DNA from: Bacteroides neonati
GTDB taxonomy: Bacteria > Bacteroidota > Bacteroidia > Bacteroidales > Bacteroidaceae
DNA length: 64,000 bases
Direction: 5' to 3'
Assembly (NCBI RefSeq): GCF_000499785.1
Contig: NZ_HG726020.1
Coordinates: forward strand, 1,344,316-1,408,315
Under the pieces are notes generated by a model. That model was not told the origin of the DNA. It saw nothing but the letters and a program-made list of their open reading frames with translations, and did no database searches. Positions 8,251 to 17,700 of this stretch are shown piece after piece (the stretch's first letter is position 1; each line of letters begins with the position of its first letter). A program made the translations under genes and the position numbers.

Positions 8251-10515
8251 TTATTTTTTTATGGGTGTAGCTCCCATTACAAACTCCAGCGTACCTCCAT
8301 TCACAATATCCTGATGGGTGAAGAAGGGAGTCTCCAACGGCTTACCGTTCAGGGTCATCGACTGAATGTATTTATGAGCGCGGCTGTTGTTTTTAGCGAT
8401 CACGGTAAACTTCTTACCTCCTTTGAGGTTGACCGTTACCTTATCAAACAACGGACGACCGATCGAATACACCGGTTTTCCGGGGCATACCTGATAGAAA
8501 CCCATTGCATTCAAGATGTACCAAGCCGACATCTGCCCGCAATCTTCGTTGCCCGACAATCCGTTGGGATCGTTAAAGTAAAGGGTCTGCAATACGCTAT
8601 CTACCAATTGCTGTGTTCTCCAAGGTTGATCCACATAATTATACAGATGCGTAATGTGGTGGCTGGGTTCGTTACCGTGTGCATATTGTCCGATCAGTCC
8701 GGAGATATCGGCCGAGGTAGCGTCGCCTTCGAGAGCCGAATCGGCAGTAAACAAAGAGTCGAGTTTACTGATAAATCCCTCGCGGCCACCCATAAGCTGT
8801 ACCAAACCGTCTACCTGATGAGGTACAAACCAAGTCCACTGCCAGGCAGTGCCCTCGCAGTAATCATCGTTACGGTGAGTCGATGCACGGGGACTGAACG
8901 GAGTACGCCAAGCACCTTTGCTATCGAGTCCGCGCATAAAGCGGGTTGAAGGGTCGAAGTAGGTTTTGTAACCTTCGGCAAATTTCATGTATTTATCGCG
9001 ATTCGGTATATCGCCCAAACTGTCGGCCATGGCTGCAATACACCAGTCGTTGTACGCATATTCCAATGCTTTGGCTACCGCCTCATTGTCTTTATCGCAT
9101 GGCACATAGCCTATTTTATTTTTCCAATATTTAGCCTGCGGCATCAGGTGGGGCAGTACCAATGGCGGACATTTGATACCGGTCGTATCGTATTCGGCCA
9201 CGCGCAAACAGGCTTTATAAGCCTCGTCCACGTCAAAATTGCGATATCCTTTCATGTACGCATCGGCAATCACCGACACGGCATGGTATCCGATCATGGT
9301 TCCGGTATAGTTTCCGGCAAGCTCCCACATAGGCAGCACACCACCCTCGCGTTGTTTTTGAATCAACGAGCGAATGAACACCTCGTTCAAATCGGGGTCG
9401 ATGATGGTCATGAGCGGATGATAGGCACGGAACGTATCCCACAAAGAGAAGATGGTGTACATCGGCTCGTTTACATCGCCTTGATGCGCTTTGAGATCCA
9501 TGCCCAGATAGCGACCGTCGGCATCGGTAAATAAGTTAGGCTGCACACCTGTATGGTATAATGCCGTATAGAACATCGTCTTTTGATCCTTGTCGGCAGT
9601 CTCTACATCGATTTTCGATAAGTACTTGTTCCACGAATCTTTGGCTTGCTTGCGAACGCCCTCGAAATCCCATTCCGGAATTTCGGCCTCTACATTGCCT
9701 TTGGCACCTTCCATATCGACTGCCGAAATACCCACTTTCACCAATACCTCTTCGCCGGCTTTGGTGTTGAAATGCAGCAATACTTTGGCAGTGGGCAGTA
9801 ACTTACCACCTTTGTCGAGTGCCACCGAATCGGTAAGCAACGTATAGGTAAAGGGTTTGGAGAATTTAGCATAGAAGTTGATATACTGATCGAACGCCCA
9901 GTAAACCGTTTTCTTATGACCGCGTATTTCGGTATCACTAATCACCTCGATTTCCATCTCTTCGTTCTTCTGACGTTGCAAGCTGTAATCGAAGTCGAGT
10001 ATAAAGCCGGCCTCTTTGCTCTCGGGGAAGGTATAGCGGTGGATAGCCGCACGCTTGGTTGCCGTTAGCTCGGCTTTGACTCCATAGCGGTCGAGCAATA
10101 CCGAGTAGTAGCCCGGAACGGCCACTTCGTTGGCATGCGAAAAGCCCGAAGCATAAGCCATCTGCTGACTCTCGCTTCCCATCGAATGTGTTTCTTGTTT
10201 GCCTACGGTGGGCATCAACAGCACATCGCCGTAATCGCCGCAACCGGTACCGCTCAGGTGGGTATGCGAAAACCCGTTGATCGTGCTATCGGCATAGTAA
10301 TAGCCCGAGCAGGCATCCCACTGATAGATACGGGTATCGGGGCTGGGTTGAATCATCCCATTGGGAACAATAGCACCGGGAAACGTGTGTCCGTGTCCGC
10401 CTGTACCAATAAGCGGATTCACATAAGTCGTGTAGTCGGGAGAGCTTGACATCTGAGAGCAAGAAGCTGCCCCCAGTAACAATGAACATCCCAAAAGTGT
10501 AGTAATCAGTTTCAT
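8251..10515 (-). CDS. GH92 family alpha-mannosidase, lipoprotein
   Basis: A 754-aa family 92 alpha-mannosidase and first gene of the operon. The N-terminus ends in a lipobox (LGAASC, Cys19), so it is probably anchored in the outer membrane or periplasm, unlike the second GH92, which has a plain signal peptide. YVNPLIGTGGHGHTFPG follows at about 30. CEGTAWQW carries the acid Glu, and GNEDCGQMSAW (655-665) carries the proposed base. The two GH92 copies differ in N-terminal sorting and local motif sequence (GNDDTG against GNEDCG), so they may act on different alpha linkages. The 108 bp upstream of the start hold a small inverted repeat. Confidence 0.95.
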   Translation of the reverse strand: MKLITTLLGCSLLLGAASCSQMSSSPDYTTYVNPLIGTGGHGHTFPGAIVPNGMIQPSPDTRIYQWDACSGYYYADSTINGFSHTHLSGTGCGDYGDVLLMPTVGKQETHSMGSESQQMAYASGFSHANEVAVPGYYSVLLDRYGVKAELTATKRAAIHRYTFPESKEAGFILDFDYSLQRQKNEEMEIEVISDTEIRGHKKTVYWAFDQYINFYAKFSKPFTYTLLTDSVALDKGGKLLPTAKVLLHFNTKAGEEVLVKVGISAVDMEGAKGNVEAEIPEWDFEGVRKQAKDSWNKYLSKIDVETADKDQKTMFYTALYHTGVQPNLFTDADGRYLGMDLKAHQGDVNEPMYTIFSLWDTFRAYHPLMTIIDPDLNEVFIRSLIQKQREGGVLPMWELAGNYTGTMIGYHAVSVIADAYMKGYRNFDVDEAYKACLRVAEYDTTGIKCPPLVLPHLMPQAKYWKNKIGYVPCDKDNEAVAKALEYAYNDWCIAAMADSLGDIPNRDKYMKFAEGYKTYFDPSTRFMRGLDSKGAWRTPFSPRASTHRNDDYCEGTAWQWTWFVPHQVDGLVQLMGGREGFISKLDSLFTADSALEGDATSADISGLIGQYAHGNEPSHHITHLYNYVDQPWRTQQLVDSVLQTLYFNDPNGLSGNEDCGQMSAWYILNAMGFYQVCPGKPVYSIGRPLFDKVTVNLKGGKKFTVIAKNNSRAHKYIQSMTLNGKPLETPFFTHQDIVNGGTLEFVMGATPIKK

Positions 10516-10545
10516 ATATCTGTTTTAAGTTAGTACTAGACGCCC

Positions 10546-10571
10546 TACCACTATTTACAGAAAAAGTGGTA
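10546..10571. repeat. 7-bp inverted repeat between dnaB and the N-glycan operon
   Basis: TACCACT (10546-10552) and AGTGGTA (10565-10571) form a perfect dyad with a 12-nt spacer in the 108-bp gap before the first GH92 gene. No T-run follows on the minus strand, so an operator or weak dnaB mRNA end is as likely as a terminator. I see no clear TAnnTTTG box in this gap. Confidence 0.4.
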
Positions 10572-10623
10572 TATATATAATACAACTGAAAGGAGAAATA
10601 TACTATTCCTCTTCTTAAAAAAG

Positions 10624-12183
10624 TTAGAATGGTAACGGGCCATCATTCCCTATTCCGCCAAACGGACTAGCCGCTTGCGGTGCATAATCGGGGCTGGGAG
10701 GCGGTACGCTCGAAGCATTGTTCATGCGCGAACCGAGTACCGGTATTTCGCCTTCGGTAGGCATCGGAATCACCATGTCATCGTCGGGATTCTGGAAGCG
10801 TGCAAATTCGCCCTTAAAGCGCAACAGCACATCGCCCGTAGCACCGTTACGATGCTTGGCGATGATGATCTCGGCCATACCGCGCAAATCGTTTCCACGA
10901 TCATCCTGATAGATTTTATAATACTCGGGACGGTGGATAAAGCACACCATATCGGCATCCTGCTCGATGGCTCCCGACTCACGAAGGTCGCTCAACTGCG
11001 GACGTTTGCCCTCCACCCCTTCTCGATTCTCAACACCACGATTCAACTGCGACAGGGCGATGATGGGAATATTCAACTCCTTGGCAAGCCCCTTGAGCGA
11101 ACGCGAAATGGTACTTACCTCTTCCTGACGACTACCGAAAGCCATACCACTGGCATTCATCAACTGAAGGTAGTCAATGATGATGATCTTCACGCCATGC
11201 TCGCGTACCAGTCTGCGCGCTTTGGTTCGAAGCTCGAACACCGAGAGCGAAGGGGTATCATCGACATAGAGTGGTGCATCAATGAGGTCTTTTAGTTTGT
11301 AGTCGAGCTGTTGCCACTCGTACGAGGCCAACTGTCCGCTCTTGATTTTCTCACCGGGAATTTCGCACACGTTGACGATCAAACGATTCACCAACTGTAC
11401 GTTGCTCATTTCAAGCGAGAACAGCGCTACGGGATGTTTAAAGTTCACAGCAATGTTTCGTGCCATCGATAGTACGAAGGCCGTTTTACCCATGGCGGGA
11501 CGAGCGGCGATAATAACCAAGTCGGAATTTTGCCATCCGGCCGTCATCTTATCGAGCTTTGTAAAACCACTCTCCAAACCACTCAAACCATCGGTTCGGG
11601 CAGCTGCTTTCTGCAACAACTCATAAGCCTCGGCAATAACGGGATTAATCTGTGTATAATCCTTCTTCATGTTTTGTTGCGAAATCTCAAACAGCTTTCC
11701 TTCGGCCTCTTGCATGAGGTCGTCTACGTCGAGTGTTTCGTCAAAAGCTTTGCCTTGAATGTTGCTGGTAAAGGTAATCAGTTCGCGCGCCAGGTATTTC
11801 TGTGCAATGATACGCGCATGATATTCGATGTGAGCCGAAGAGGCTACCTTACTACTGAGTTGCGTGATATAGAAGGGGCCGCCCACTTCGTCGAGCTCGC
11901 CTCGTTTGGCCAGTTGCTCTTTCACCGTCAAGATATCGACCGGCTTTTGGTTTACTGCCAGATCGGTGATAGCCGAGTAAATCAGTTGATGCCTGCGTTC
12001 GTAAAAGGAGTCGGGACGCAGAATTTCGCTCACCTGCGAATATGCATCTTTTTCGATCATCAAAGCACCCAGCACAGCTTCTTCGAGTTCGGGAGCTTGC
12101 GGTTGTATGCGCCCGTAATCACTTACCGGTTGTGCCTTGGGTTTACTGTTACTGCGACTATTATATTTTCTTTGTTCGGCCAT
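10624..12183 (-). CDS. dnaB: replicative DNA helicase DnaB
   Basis: A 519-aa DnaB family hexameric helicase that unwinds DNA at the replication fork. The N-terminal DnaB domain (about 26-130) begins PQAPELEEAVLGALM. The RecA-like domain has Walker A at 227-234 (ARPAMGKT) and Walker B at 333-340 with Asp337 (IIIIDYLQ). The H4-type segment SQLNRGVENR follows. No intein is present. The C-terminal tail is Pro/Gly/Ser-rich (about 485-519). The start is the ATG at 12183, 28 nt after a TATCTTTG promoter box. It is divergent from ispE. Confidence 0.98.
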   Translation of the reverse strand: MAEQRKYNSRSNSKPKAQPVSDYGRIQPQAPELEEAVLGALMIEKDAYSQVSEILRPDSFYERRHQLIYSAITDLAVNQKPVDILTVKEQLAKRGELDEVGGPFYITQLSSKVASSAHIEYHARIIAQKYLARELITFTSNIQGKAFDETLDVDDLMQEAEGKLFEISQQNMKKDYTQINPVIAEAYELLQKAAARTDGLSGLESGFTKLDKMTAGWQNSDLVIIAARPAMGKTAFVLSMARNIAVNFKHPVALFSLEMSNVQLVNRLIVNVCEIPGEKIKSGQLASYEWQQLDYKLKDLIDAPLYVDDTPSLSVFELRTKARRLVREHGVKIIIIDYLQLMNASGMAFGSRQEEVSTISRSLKGLAKELNIPIIALSQLNRGVENREGVEGKRPQLSDLRESGAIEQDADMVCFIHRPEYYKIYQDDRGNDLRGMAEIIIAKHRNGATGDVLLRFKGEFARFQNPDDDMVIPMPTEGEIPVLGSRMNNASSVPPPSPDYAPQAASPFGGIGNDGPLPF

Positions 12184-12210
12184 TGTCTATTTATTACGAA
12201 TTACGAATGA

Positions 12211-12218
12211 CAAAGATA
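12211..12218 (-). promoter_or_regulatory. putative dnaB promoter -7 box
   Basis: On the minus strand the bases read TATCTTTG, an exact match to the Bacteroides TAnnTTTG element, 28 bp before the dnaB ATG. No TTTG lies at the expected upstream distance. Confidence 0.6.
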
Positions 12219-12227
12219 GAACATAAA

Positions 12228-12255
12228 AATGAAGAATGAAGAATGAAGAATGAAG
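12228..12255. repeat. four tandem copies of AATGAAG
   Basis: Exact 7-bp tandem repeat, four units, between the divergent dnaB and ispE promoters. Such a tract could vary in copy number by slippage. It does not lie in a coding sequence. Confidence 0.85.
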
Positions 12256-12262
12256 AATTTGT

Positions 12263-12270
12263 TAACTTTG
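12263..12270 (+). promoter_or_regulatory. putative ispE promoter -7 box
   Basis: TAACTTTG matches TAnnTTTG and ends 41 bp before the ispE ATG at 12312. Because it lies downstream of an in-frame ATG at 12243, it argues that translation begins at 12312. Confidence 0.65.
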
Positions 12271-12311
12271 CACCGACTATCTATCATTCACCCTTTAATT
12301 GCCCAACGAGC

Positions 12312-13124
12312 ATGATTTCATTTCCGAATGCCAAAATAAATCTGGGACTACACATCACCGAAAAGCGTCCCGACGGATACCACAACCTCGAAACAGTTTT
12401 CTACCCCATCCCACTCGAAGATGCCTTAGAGATTCATCCGTTACTCAACGCCAACGGGCGCTCGTTCGCTTTTCATCCTTCGGGGCTCGAAATTGCCGGA
12501 CGCGTAGAAGACAATCTCGTTGTCAAAGCCTATCTGCTGCTCAAAGATACATTTGAATTACCCCCCATCAACATTCACCTCTTTAAGCACATCCCGTCGG
12601 GTGCAGGGATGGGCGGTGGCTCTTCGGATGCTGCTTTCATGCTCAAACTACTCAACGAACGTTTTTCACTGCAACTCACCGTTGAGCAACTCGAAGACTA
12701 TGCTGCTATATTGGGTGCCGATTGTGCTTTCTTTATCCGCAACAAACCGACCTTTGCTTCGGGTATCGGCAATGTATTCTCGCCCATCGATCTTTCGCTA
12801 TCGGGCTATCAACTCATCGTAATCAAGCCCCACGTATTTGTTTCAACGCGCGATGCTTTTTCGAAAATCACCCCGCAACAACCTAAATTTGCATTGCAAG
12901 AGGTGATAAAACGCCCCGTGAATGAATGGAAAGAGTATTTAGTCAATGATTTTGAGGCGAGTGTATTTCCGCAGTTTCCGGTGATACGAGAGATTAAAGA
13001 AGAGTTGTATCGCCAAGGAGCCATCTATGCCGCCATGAGCGGATCGGGCTCTTCGGTATTCGGACTGTTTGCGCCGGAGGTAACATTGCCCGAAGGGAAC
13101 ACATGCTACCAACTTACATTGTAA
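12312..13124 (+). CDS. ispE: 4-diphosphocytidyl-2-C-methyl-D-erythritol kinase
   Basis: A 270-aa GHMP kinase that phosphorylates CDP-methylerythritol in the MEP route to isoprenoids. The N-terminal [11 protein letters not shown] motif (about 5-15) and the ATP-binding [14 protein letters not shown] (about 95-108) are typical, as are GADCAFF and the C-terminal [10 protein letters not shown]. The frame stays open upstream to an ATG at 12243, but that lies before the promoter box and would add 23 residues unlike any IspE. The ATG at 12312 gives the family's usual beginning. It is transcribed alone, divergent from dnaB. Confidence 0.96.
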   Translation: MISFPNAKINLGLHITEKRPDGYHNLETVFYPIPLEDALEIHPLLNANGRSFAFHPSGLEIAGRVEDNLVVKAYLLLKDTFELPPINIHLFKHIPSGAGMGGGSSDAAFMLKLLNERFSLQLTVEQLEDYAAILGADCAFFIRNKPTFASGIGNVFSPIDLSLSGYQLIVIKPHVFVSTRDAFSKITPQQPKFALQEVIKRPVNEWKEYLVNDFEASVFPQFPVIREIKEELYRQGAIYAAMSGSGSSVFGLFAPEVTLPEGNTCYQLTL

Positions 13125-13202
13125 AACACCTTTATCAGAAAGTCAAGTTTCAAATTCCTGCGTATAACAAACCTATTTTTCCCTGTTTGCAAGAGTAGTA
13201 TA

Positions 13203-13277
13203 TTAACGCAGCGTTAACTACGTACTTTTACCCACCAAGAGTACGTATTCATTGATACCAAAACTACGTACTCTTGC
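13203..13277. repeat. palindromic intergenic repeat, copy 1
   Basis: This contains a 7-1-7 palindrome (TTAACGCAGCGTTAA, 13203-13217), then ACTACGTACTTTT and its inverted partner AAGAGTACGTA (13238-13248), then a further direct copy ACTACGTACTCTTG (13263-13276). The reverse complement aligns with the repeat at 52250-52309, including the shared ends ATGA and GTAGTTAAC. It lies in the 277-bp gap between the convergent ispE and SusD genes, which otherwise holds only a terminator. Confidence 0.75.
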
Positions 13278-13316
13278 ATACAAGGAGATAGTAAATTAAC
13301 ATTGTTAAAAATATCA

Positions 13317-13376
13317 TGAAAAAAGGCTCCCATTCCATTATTCTCAATTGCTAAAGAATAATAGAATGGGAGCCTT
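13317..13376 (-). terminator. Rho-independent terminator of the SusC/SusD unit
   Basis: A 21-bp stem (13323-13343 with 13356-13376, one mismatch) and a 12-nt loop lie 25 bp after the SusD stop. On the minus strand the stem is followed by six T (complement of 13317-13322). Confidence 0.9.
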
Positions 13377-13401
13377 ATGATAGAACGGTTGTATTCGTTC
13401 G

Positions 13402-14730
13402 TTATTTTGCCAGTTCCGGATTGGCAGCTATCGCTTCTTTCGGAATGAGAATGGTATAACGATCATCGTCTTGCTCTAAAACAAACGTTTCGCCTTTCAA
13501 TACCTTCTCGATACGCGGACGAGTAGTACGACGAAGATCGAACCAACGATGACCTTCGAAAGCCAATTCACGGGCACGTTCGTTAAGAATTTCAGCAATC
13601 AAGGCTTCTTGAGTCAATGCGTTCACTGCCGCTTCTTTAGCTGCATATGCCTCGGGGGTATAGCGTTTCTGCATCAGTTGCAGCAAGCGGGCACGGGCTT
13701 CGGGCAACTTATTCAGATGGGCAGCAGCTTCGGCAGCAGTCAGGTACAATTCGCCTACACGGAAGGTAGAGGAAAATTCGCTTGCACCTACCTTCAAGCT
13801 CTTACTTGCTCCATCGGCATTGGGAGCCGAGAAGCAAAGTGCCAAACGACGGTCGCCTTGCTCGTACATTGACAAGAAGTTGGCCGGTGCCAATGCAGCA
13901 TTGTTATCGCTACTCTCCATTCGCTCCAAAGCAGTAATGTTCTCTACCGACTGGAAGTTATTTGGCAATACAGGAGATGCGGCATTCAAATCTTCCAACG
14001 CCGATTTATGACCGAGTACAGATTGAGCAGCATCGTAAGCCGACTGCCAGTCCGCCTTATACAAGGATATACGTGCCTGAAATGCTTCTACCGCGTCTTT
14101 GGTAAAGCGATACGAAAACTGAACTTCCCAACTCTCTTTATTCATCAAGGCACGGGCATTGTTTACATCCGACTGGATTGAGGCATACACCTCTTCGACC
14201 GTATTGCGGCTCAAAAGGCCTTCGAGGTCATTGTCCAACTTCAACGGAACCGATTTGGTGGTAAGTGCACCGGGCTTAGTGTAGGGTTGGCCATGTAGGT
14301 TTACCAGCATAAAATGCATATAGGCGCGAAGCAGGTAGGCCTCGGCAGCTAGTTGATCAATCTCGGCGGGAGTACCCTCGGTAATCTGCTTTTGATTTTC
14401 AATAACATGGTTAGCTACGAAGATGACATTATAAAACCCACCCCAGTCCAATTGATTGGTAGTAGGCGCAGGAGCTACGTCGTTCCAACGCTCCCAATCG
14501 GCATATCTTTGTTGATCCCAGTTATTGGCAACAACTTGCATCTCGTCGGAACGAAATCCAACAGTCCCTCTCTGCATCGGAACTCGTTTGTAGGCACGTG
14601 CCAGCAATGCCCGATATTCTTGTGCCGTAGTAGGGATAACACTCCCTACCGGCTTTATCTCCAGGTATTTCTCGCAACCCGAAAGTGCGAGCAAACAGCT
14701 AAGCAGTACAACTGTATATATTTTTCTCAT
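13402..14730 (-). CDS. SusD/RagB family surface nutrient-binding lipoprotein
   Basis: A 442-aa SusD-like protein, the substrate-capturing lid of a SusC/SusD outer-membrane importer. The lipobox ends at Cys19 (LALSGC), giving a surface lipoprotein. The N-terminal segment (EKYLEIKPVGSVIP) and the TPR-rich helical core with AEAYLLRAYMHFMLVNLHGQPY (about 128-149) are typical, as is the C-terminal LNERARELAFEGHRWFDLRR (about 387-406). It is rather short for the family. It follows the SusC gene by 24 bp and ends at a strong terminator. The ligand is unknown; the upstream protease suggests a peptide or protein source rather than a glycan. Confidence 0.95.
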   Translation of the reverse strand: MRKIYTVVLLSCLLALSGCEKYLEIKPVGSVIPTTAQEYRALLARAYKRVPMQRGTVGFRSDEMQVVANNWDQQRYADWERWNDVAPAPTTNQLDWGGFYNVIFVANHVIENQKQITEGTPAEIDQLAAEAYLLRAYMHFMLVNLHGQPYTKPGALTTKSVPLKLDNDLEGLLSRNTVEEVYASIQSDVNNARALMNKESWEVQFSYRFTKDAVEAFQARISLYKADWQSAYDAAQSVLGHKSALEDLNAASPVLPNNFQSVENITALERMESSDNNAALAPANFLSMYEQGDRRLALCFSAPNADGASKSLKVGASEFSSTFRVGELYLTAAEAAAHLNKLPEARARLLQLMQKRYTPEAYAAKEAAVNALTQEALIAEILNERARELAFEGHRWFDLRRTTRPRIEKVLKGETFVLEQDDDRYTILIPKEAIAANPELAK

Positions 14731-14754
14731 ATATATCTTTTATCCATTAAATAA

Positions 14755-17700
14755 TTAAAAACTCAGGTTCAAGCTAAAAGTCACCGATTTGGGCATAGGC
14801 GCAGCATACGTATTGCCCATCGACTCGGGGTCGAGGAAGTTGTTATAGTTAGAACCAAATACAAACAGGTTACGTCCTTCGACTGCCAAAGAAGCAGTAT
14901 TCATACCCAACATACGACTTACCTTCTCGGGTAGACGATAGCCCAGACGCAGATTTTGAAGGCGCATATAGTTCACCTTCTTGATCCAGATATCGAGGTT
15001 GCGATACGCGCTGTAGGCGTCTTGGCGGTCGTAGAACATATACTCATCCAAACGATCGTTGGATGTAATCATAGCCGGAAACTTGGTATCGGTATTCGTG
15101 GGTGTCCAGCGGTCGAGTACATCGCGATTGGAGTTTTGTCCTAAATCGTGATTGATGATATTGTACGAAGGTGTAGTGCGCACATATCCTCCGAAGTTGA
15201 AAGAAAGATTCGCACTCAGCTCCCAGTTCTTATAGGTAAAGGTATTGATCAATCCACCGGTATAAGGTGCATCGGTCGAACCTACATACGTGTACAAGTC
15301 GCGGTGCTCTTGCGTAGTCAGTTCCGACTCGCCAAAGCCCCACTCTACCAATTTGAAGAACTCTTTGCCCGATACGATTTCACCTTCTTTGTTGTAGTAT
15401 CTCAGGTAGCCTTCGTCATCGAGTCCGGCCGTTTTGAGTGCATAAAGTGCACCTACGGGACGACCTTCGCGACCGGGTATCATCGAGTTCTCACTCAATG
15501 TCTCCTTCAGTACGGTGTTCTTGTTGTAAGCGAAGTTCAAGTTGGTGTACCACGAGAAATTCTTGGTGGTGATGTTGCGGGTAGTCATTGCCACCTCTAT
15601 ACCTTCATTGCTCATACTTGCCCAGTTGATGGCAGTAGAAACGAATCCGGTTTCGAGCGGAAGCATTTTCGATCCAATCAAATCGACACCTTTGCGATAA
15701 TAGTAGTCAACACTTAAGTTGATCGCTTGATTCAATATAGCAAGGTCAAACCCGGCGTTGTACGAATGTGTCTTCTCCCAACGTAACTTGGCATTGGGGG
15801 CTCCATTGATATTGATCATATCTTCCGATCCACCAGGCAAGATACTTTCGACACTGTAATTACCCAATAAGAAAGGCGAAGTATTCTTATCGATATTTCC
15901 CTGCAAACCATACGACGTACGCAGCACGAAGTTATCGACCCAACGAACCTCTTTCATAAACGGCTCTTGAGAAACACGCCACAAAGCACTTACAGAGTAG
16001 AGAGGCAGAAAGCGGTATTTCTTATCGACACCAAAGAGATCGGAACCGTCGAAACGGATACTTCCACCCAAGGTATACCGATTCATCAACGAGTAAGAAG
16101 CGGTTGAGAAGAACGATGCGTATGCATTCTCCTTGTATGTGCGGCTATAAAGAGGAAACTTCTTAGCCTGTGTTTCGTCGGGGAAGATAACCGGTTTAGA
16201 AGTCAACGTCTTACGATCGAATCCATAGGTAGCAGCCATCAGTGTTTCGTACCATGTTTTGCGTAATTCGGAACCGACCATTACTTCGAGCTCGTGAATA
16301 TCTTTGAAGCTATCGCGGTACTCTCCCATCGCTTTCCAAGTAATTTGAGAGTTGCTGTTTTCGTATGACTTCTGCTGACCACCTTCGGGCAGGAAGTATT
16401 TGTATCCACCGTTTACCTTATCGGTATACTTACTGCTCTTCATATCCGAACGCATCGTGTAACTATCCTTGTCGGCAATCTGCTGCTTAGAAGTTTTATC
16501 TAACTGCAAACCCAACTGAGAGATAAGCTTCAACTTATCATTGAAACGCAACTCGGCATCGAAAATAGAAGAGAACGAATTGATGGTTTCTTCGTTGGTT
16601 GTATTGCGTCGCTCTTCAAAAATATTGAAAGGCAAATCGTTATCCGTTGTATTCTGAATATCGAAATCGTATACATAGTTACCATCTGCATCGAAAGGCA
16701 ATTGGTAAGGATTGGCCTTGCGCGAATACATCAATGGATTATTCAATCCGTATTTATCGGTCATATATGTAGAGTTGTTGCGTCGGTTGGCAAACAACGA
16801 AGCACCCAGTTTCAACATTCGGTTTACCTTATAAGAGGTTTTACCTACAATGTTGAAACGATCCATGCTTACACCCGGCACATTGCCGTTCTCTTTCATA
16901 TAACCTACCGAGGTATAATAGGTCACCTTTTCGGTACCACCCGACAGATTCACGTTGTACTCTTGGTTGAATGCATCCTGAAACAGAATGTCATTCCAAT
17001 CGGTATTGATACCTTTGAGGTTGTTGATATCACGTTGTGCATTGGCACTCAACGCATCCCAACCGTTCTTCTTAAAGGTATCCAATTCTTTGTAGCCTAC
17101 AAGAATGTGGTTAACCCCTCCCTTTTTATTCTCCGGCGAATATCCACCTTGGATCATATCGAGTTCAAGACCGACTTTTTCTTCGGCAGTGAGTAGGTTC
17201 AAGCGGCTGATATCCAACGTAGGAGTATAAGTCATCTTGGCCGAGAAAGATATTTGAGGCTTGCCTGCTTTACCACTTTTAGTGGTAATAACGATCACAC
17301 CATTGGCAGCACGAGCACCATAAATTGCAGTTGCAGCAGCATCTTTCAAGACAGTGATATTCTCAATATCGGCAGGGTTCAAGCCGGCGATAGAGGATTG
17401 ACGCATATTGGTCACATCATTTAAATTGTCCATTTTAGGAATATCGGTACCTTCGAGTGGAATACCATCGAGTACCCACAAGGGGTCTTGTGTGCCGTTG
17501 AGCGAAGCCGTACCACGAATACGGATCTTTGCAGGAGCACCGGGAGCACCCGAGATACTATTCACCGAAAGTCCGGCTACTTGTCCGGCCAATGCCTGGT
17601 CAATGCTTTTCACACCACCCAATACATTGTCCGATATCTCCAGTTTCGATACGGCTGCCGTTAGCTTGCGACGCTCTACGGTTTGATAACCGGTTACCAC

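Noticed and set aside
10546..10571. Rho-independent terminator of dnaB
   Set aside because: Seven-bp stem with no following T-run on the minus strand; kept only as an inverted repeat.
12243..12311. 23-codon N-terminal extension of ispE
   Set aside because: Lies upstream of the TAACTTTG promoter box and does not resemble any IspE N-terminus.
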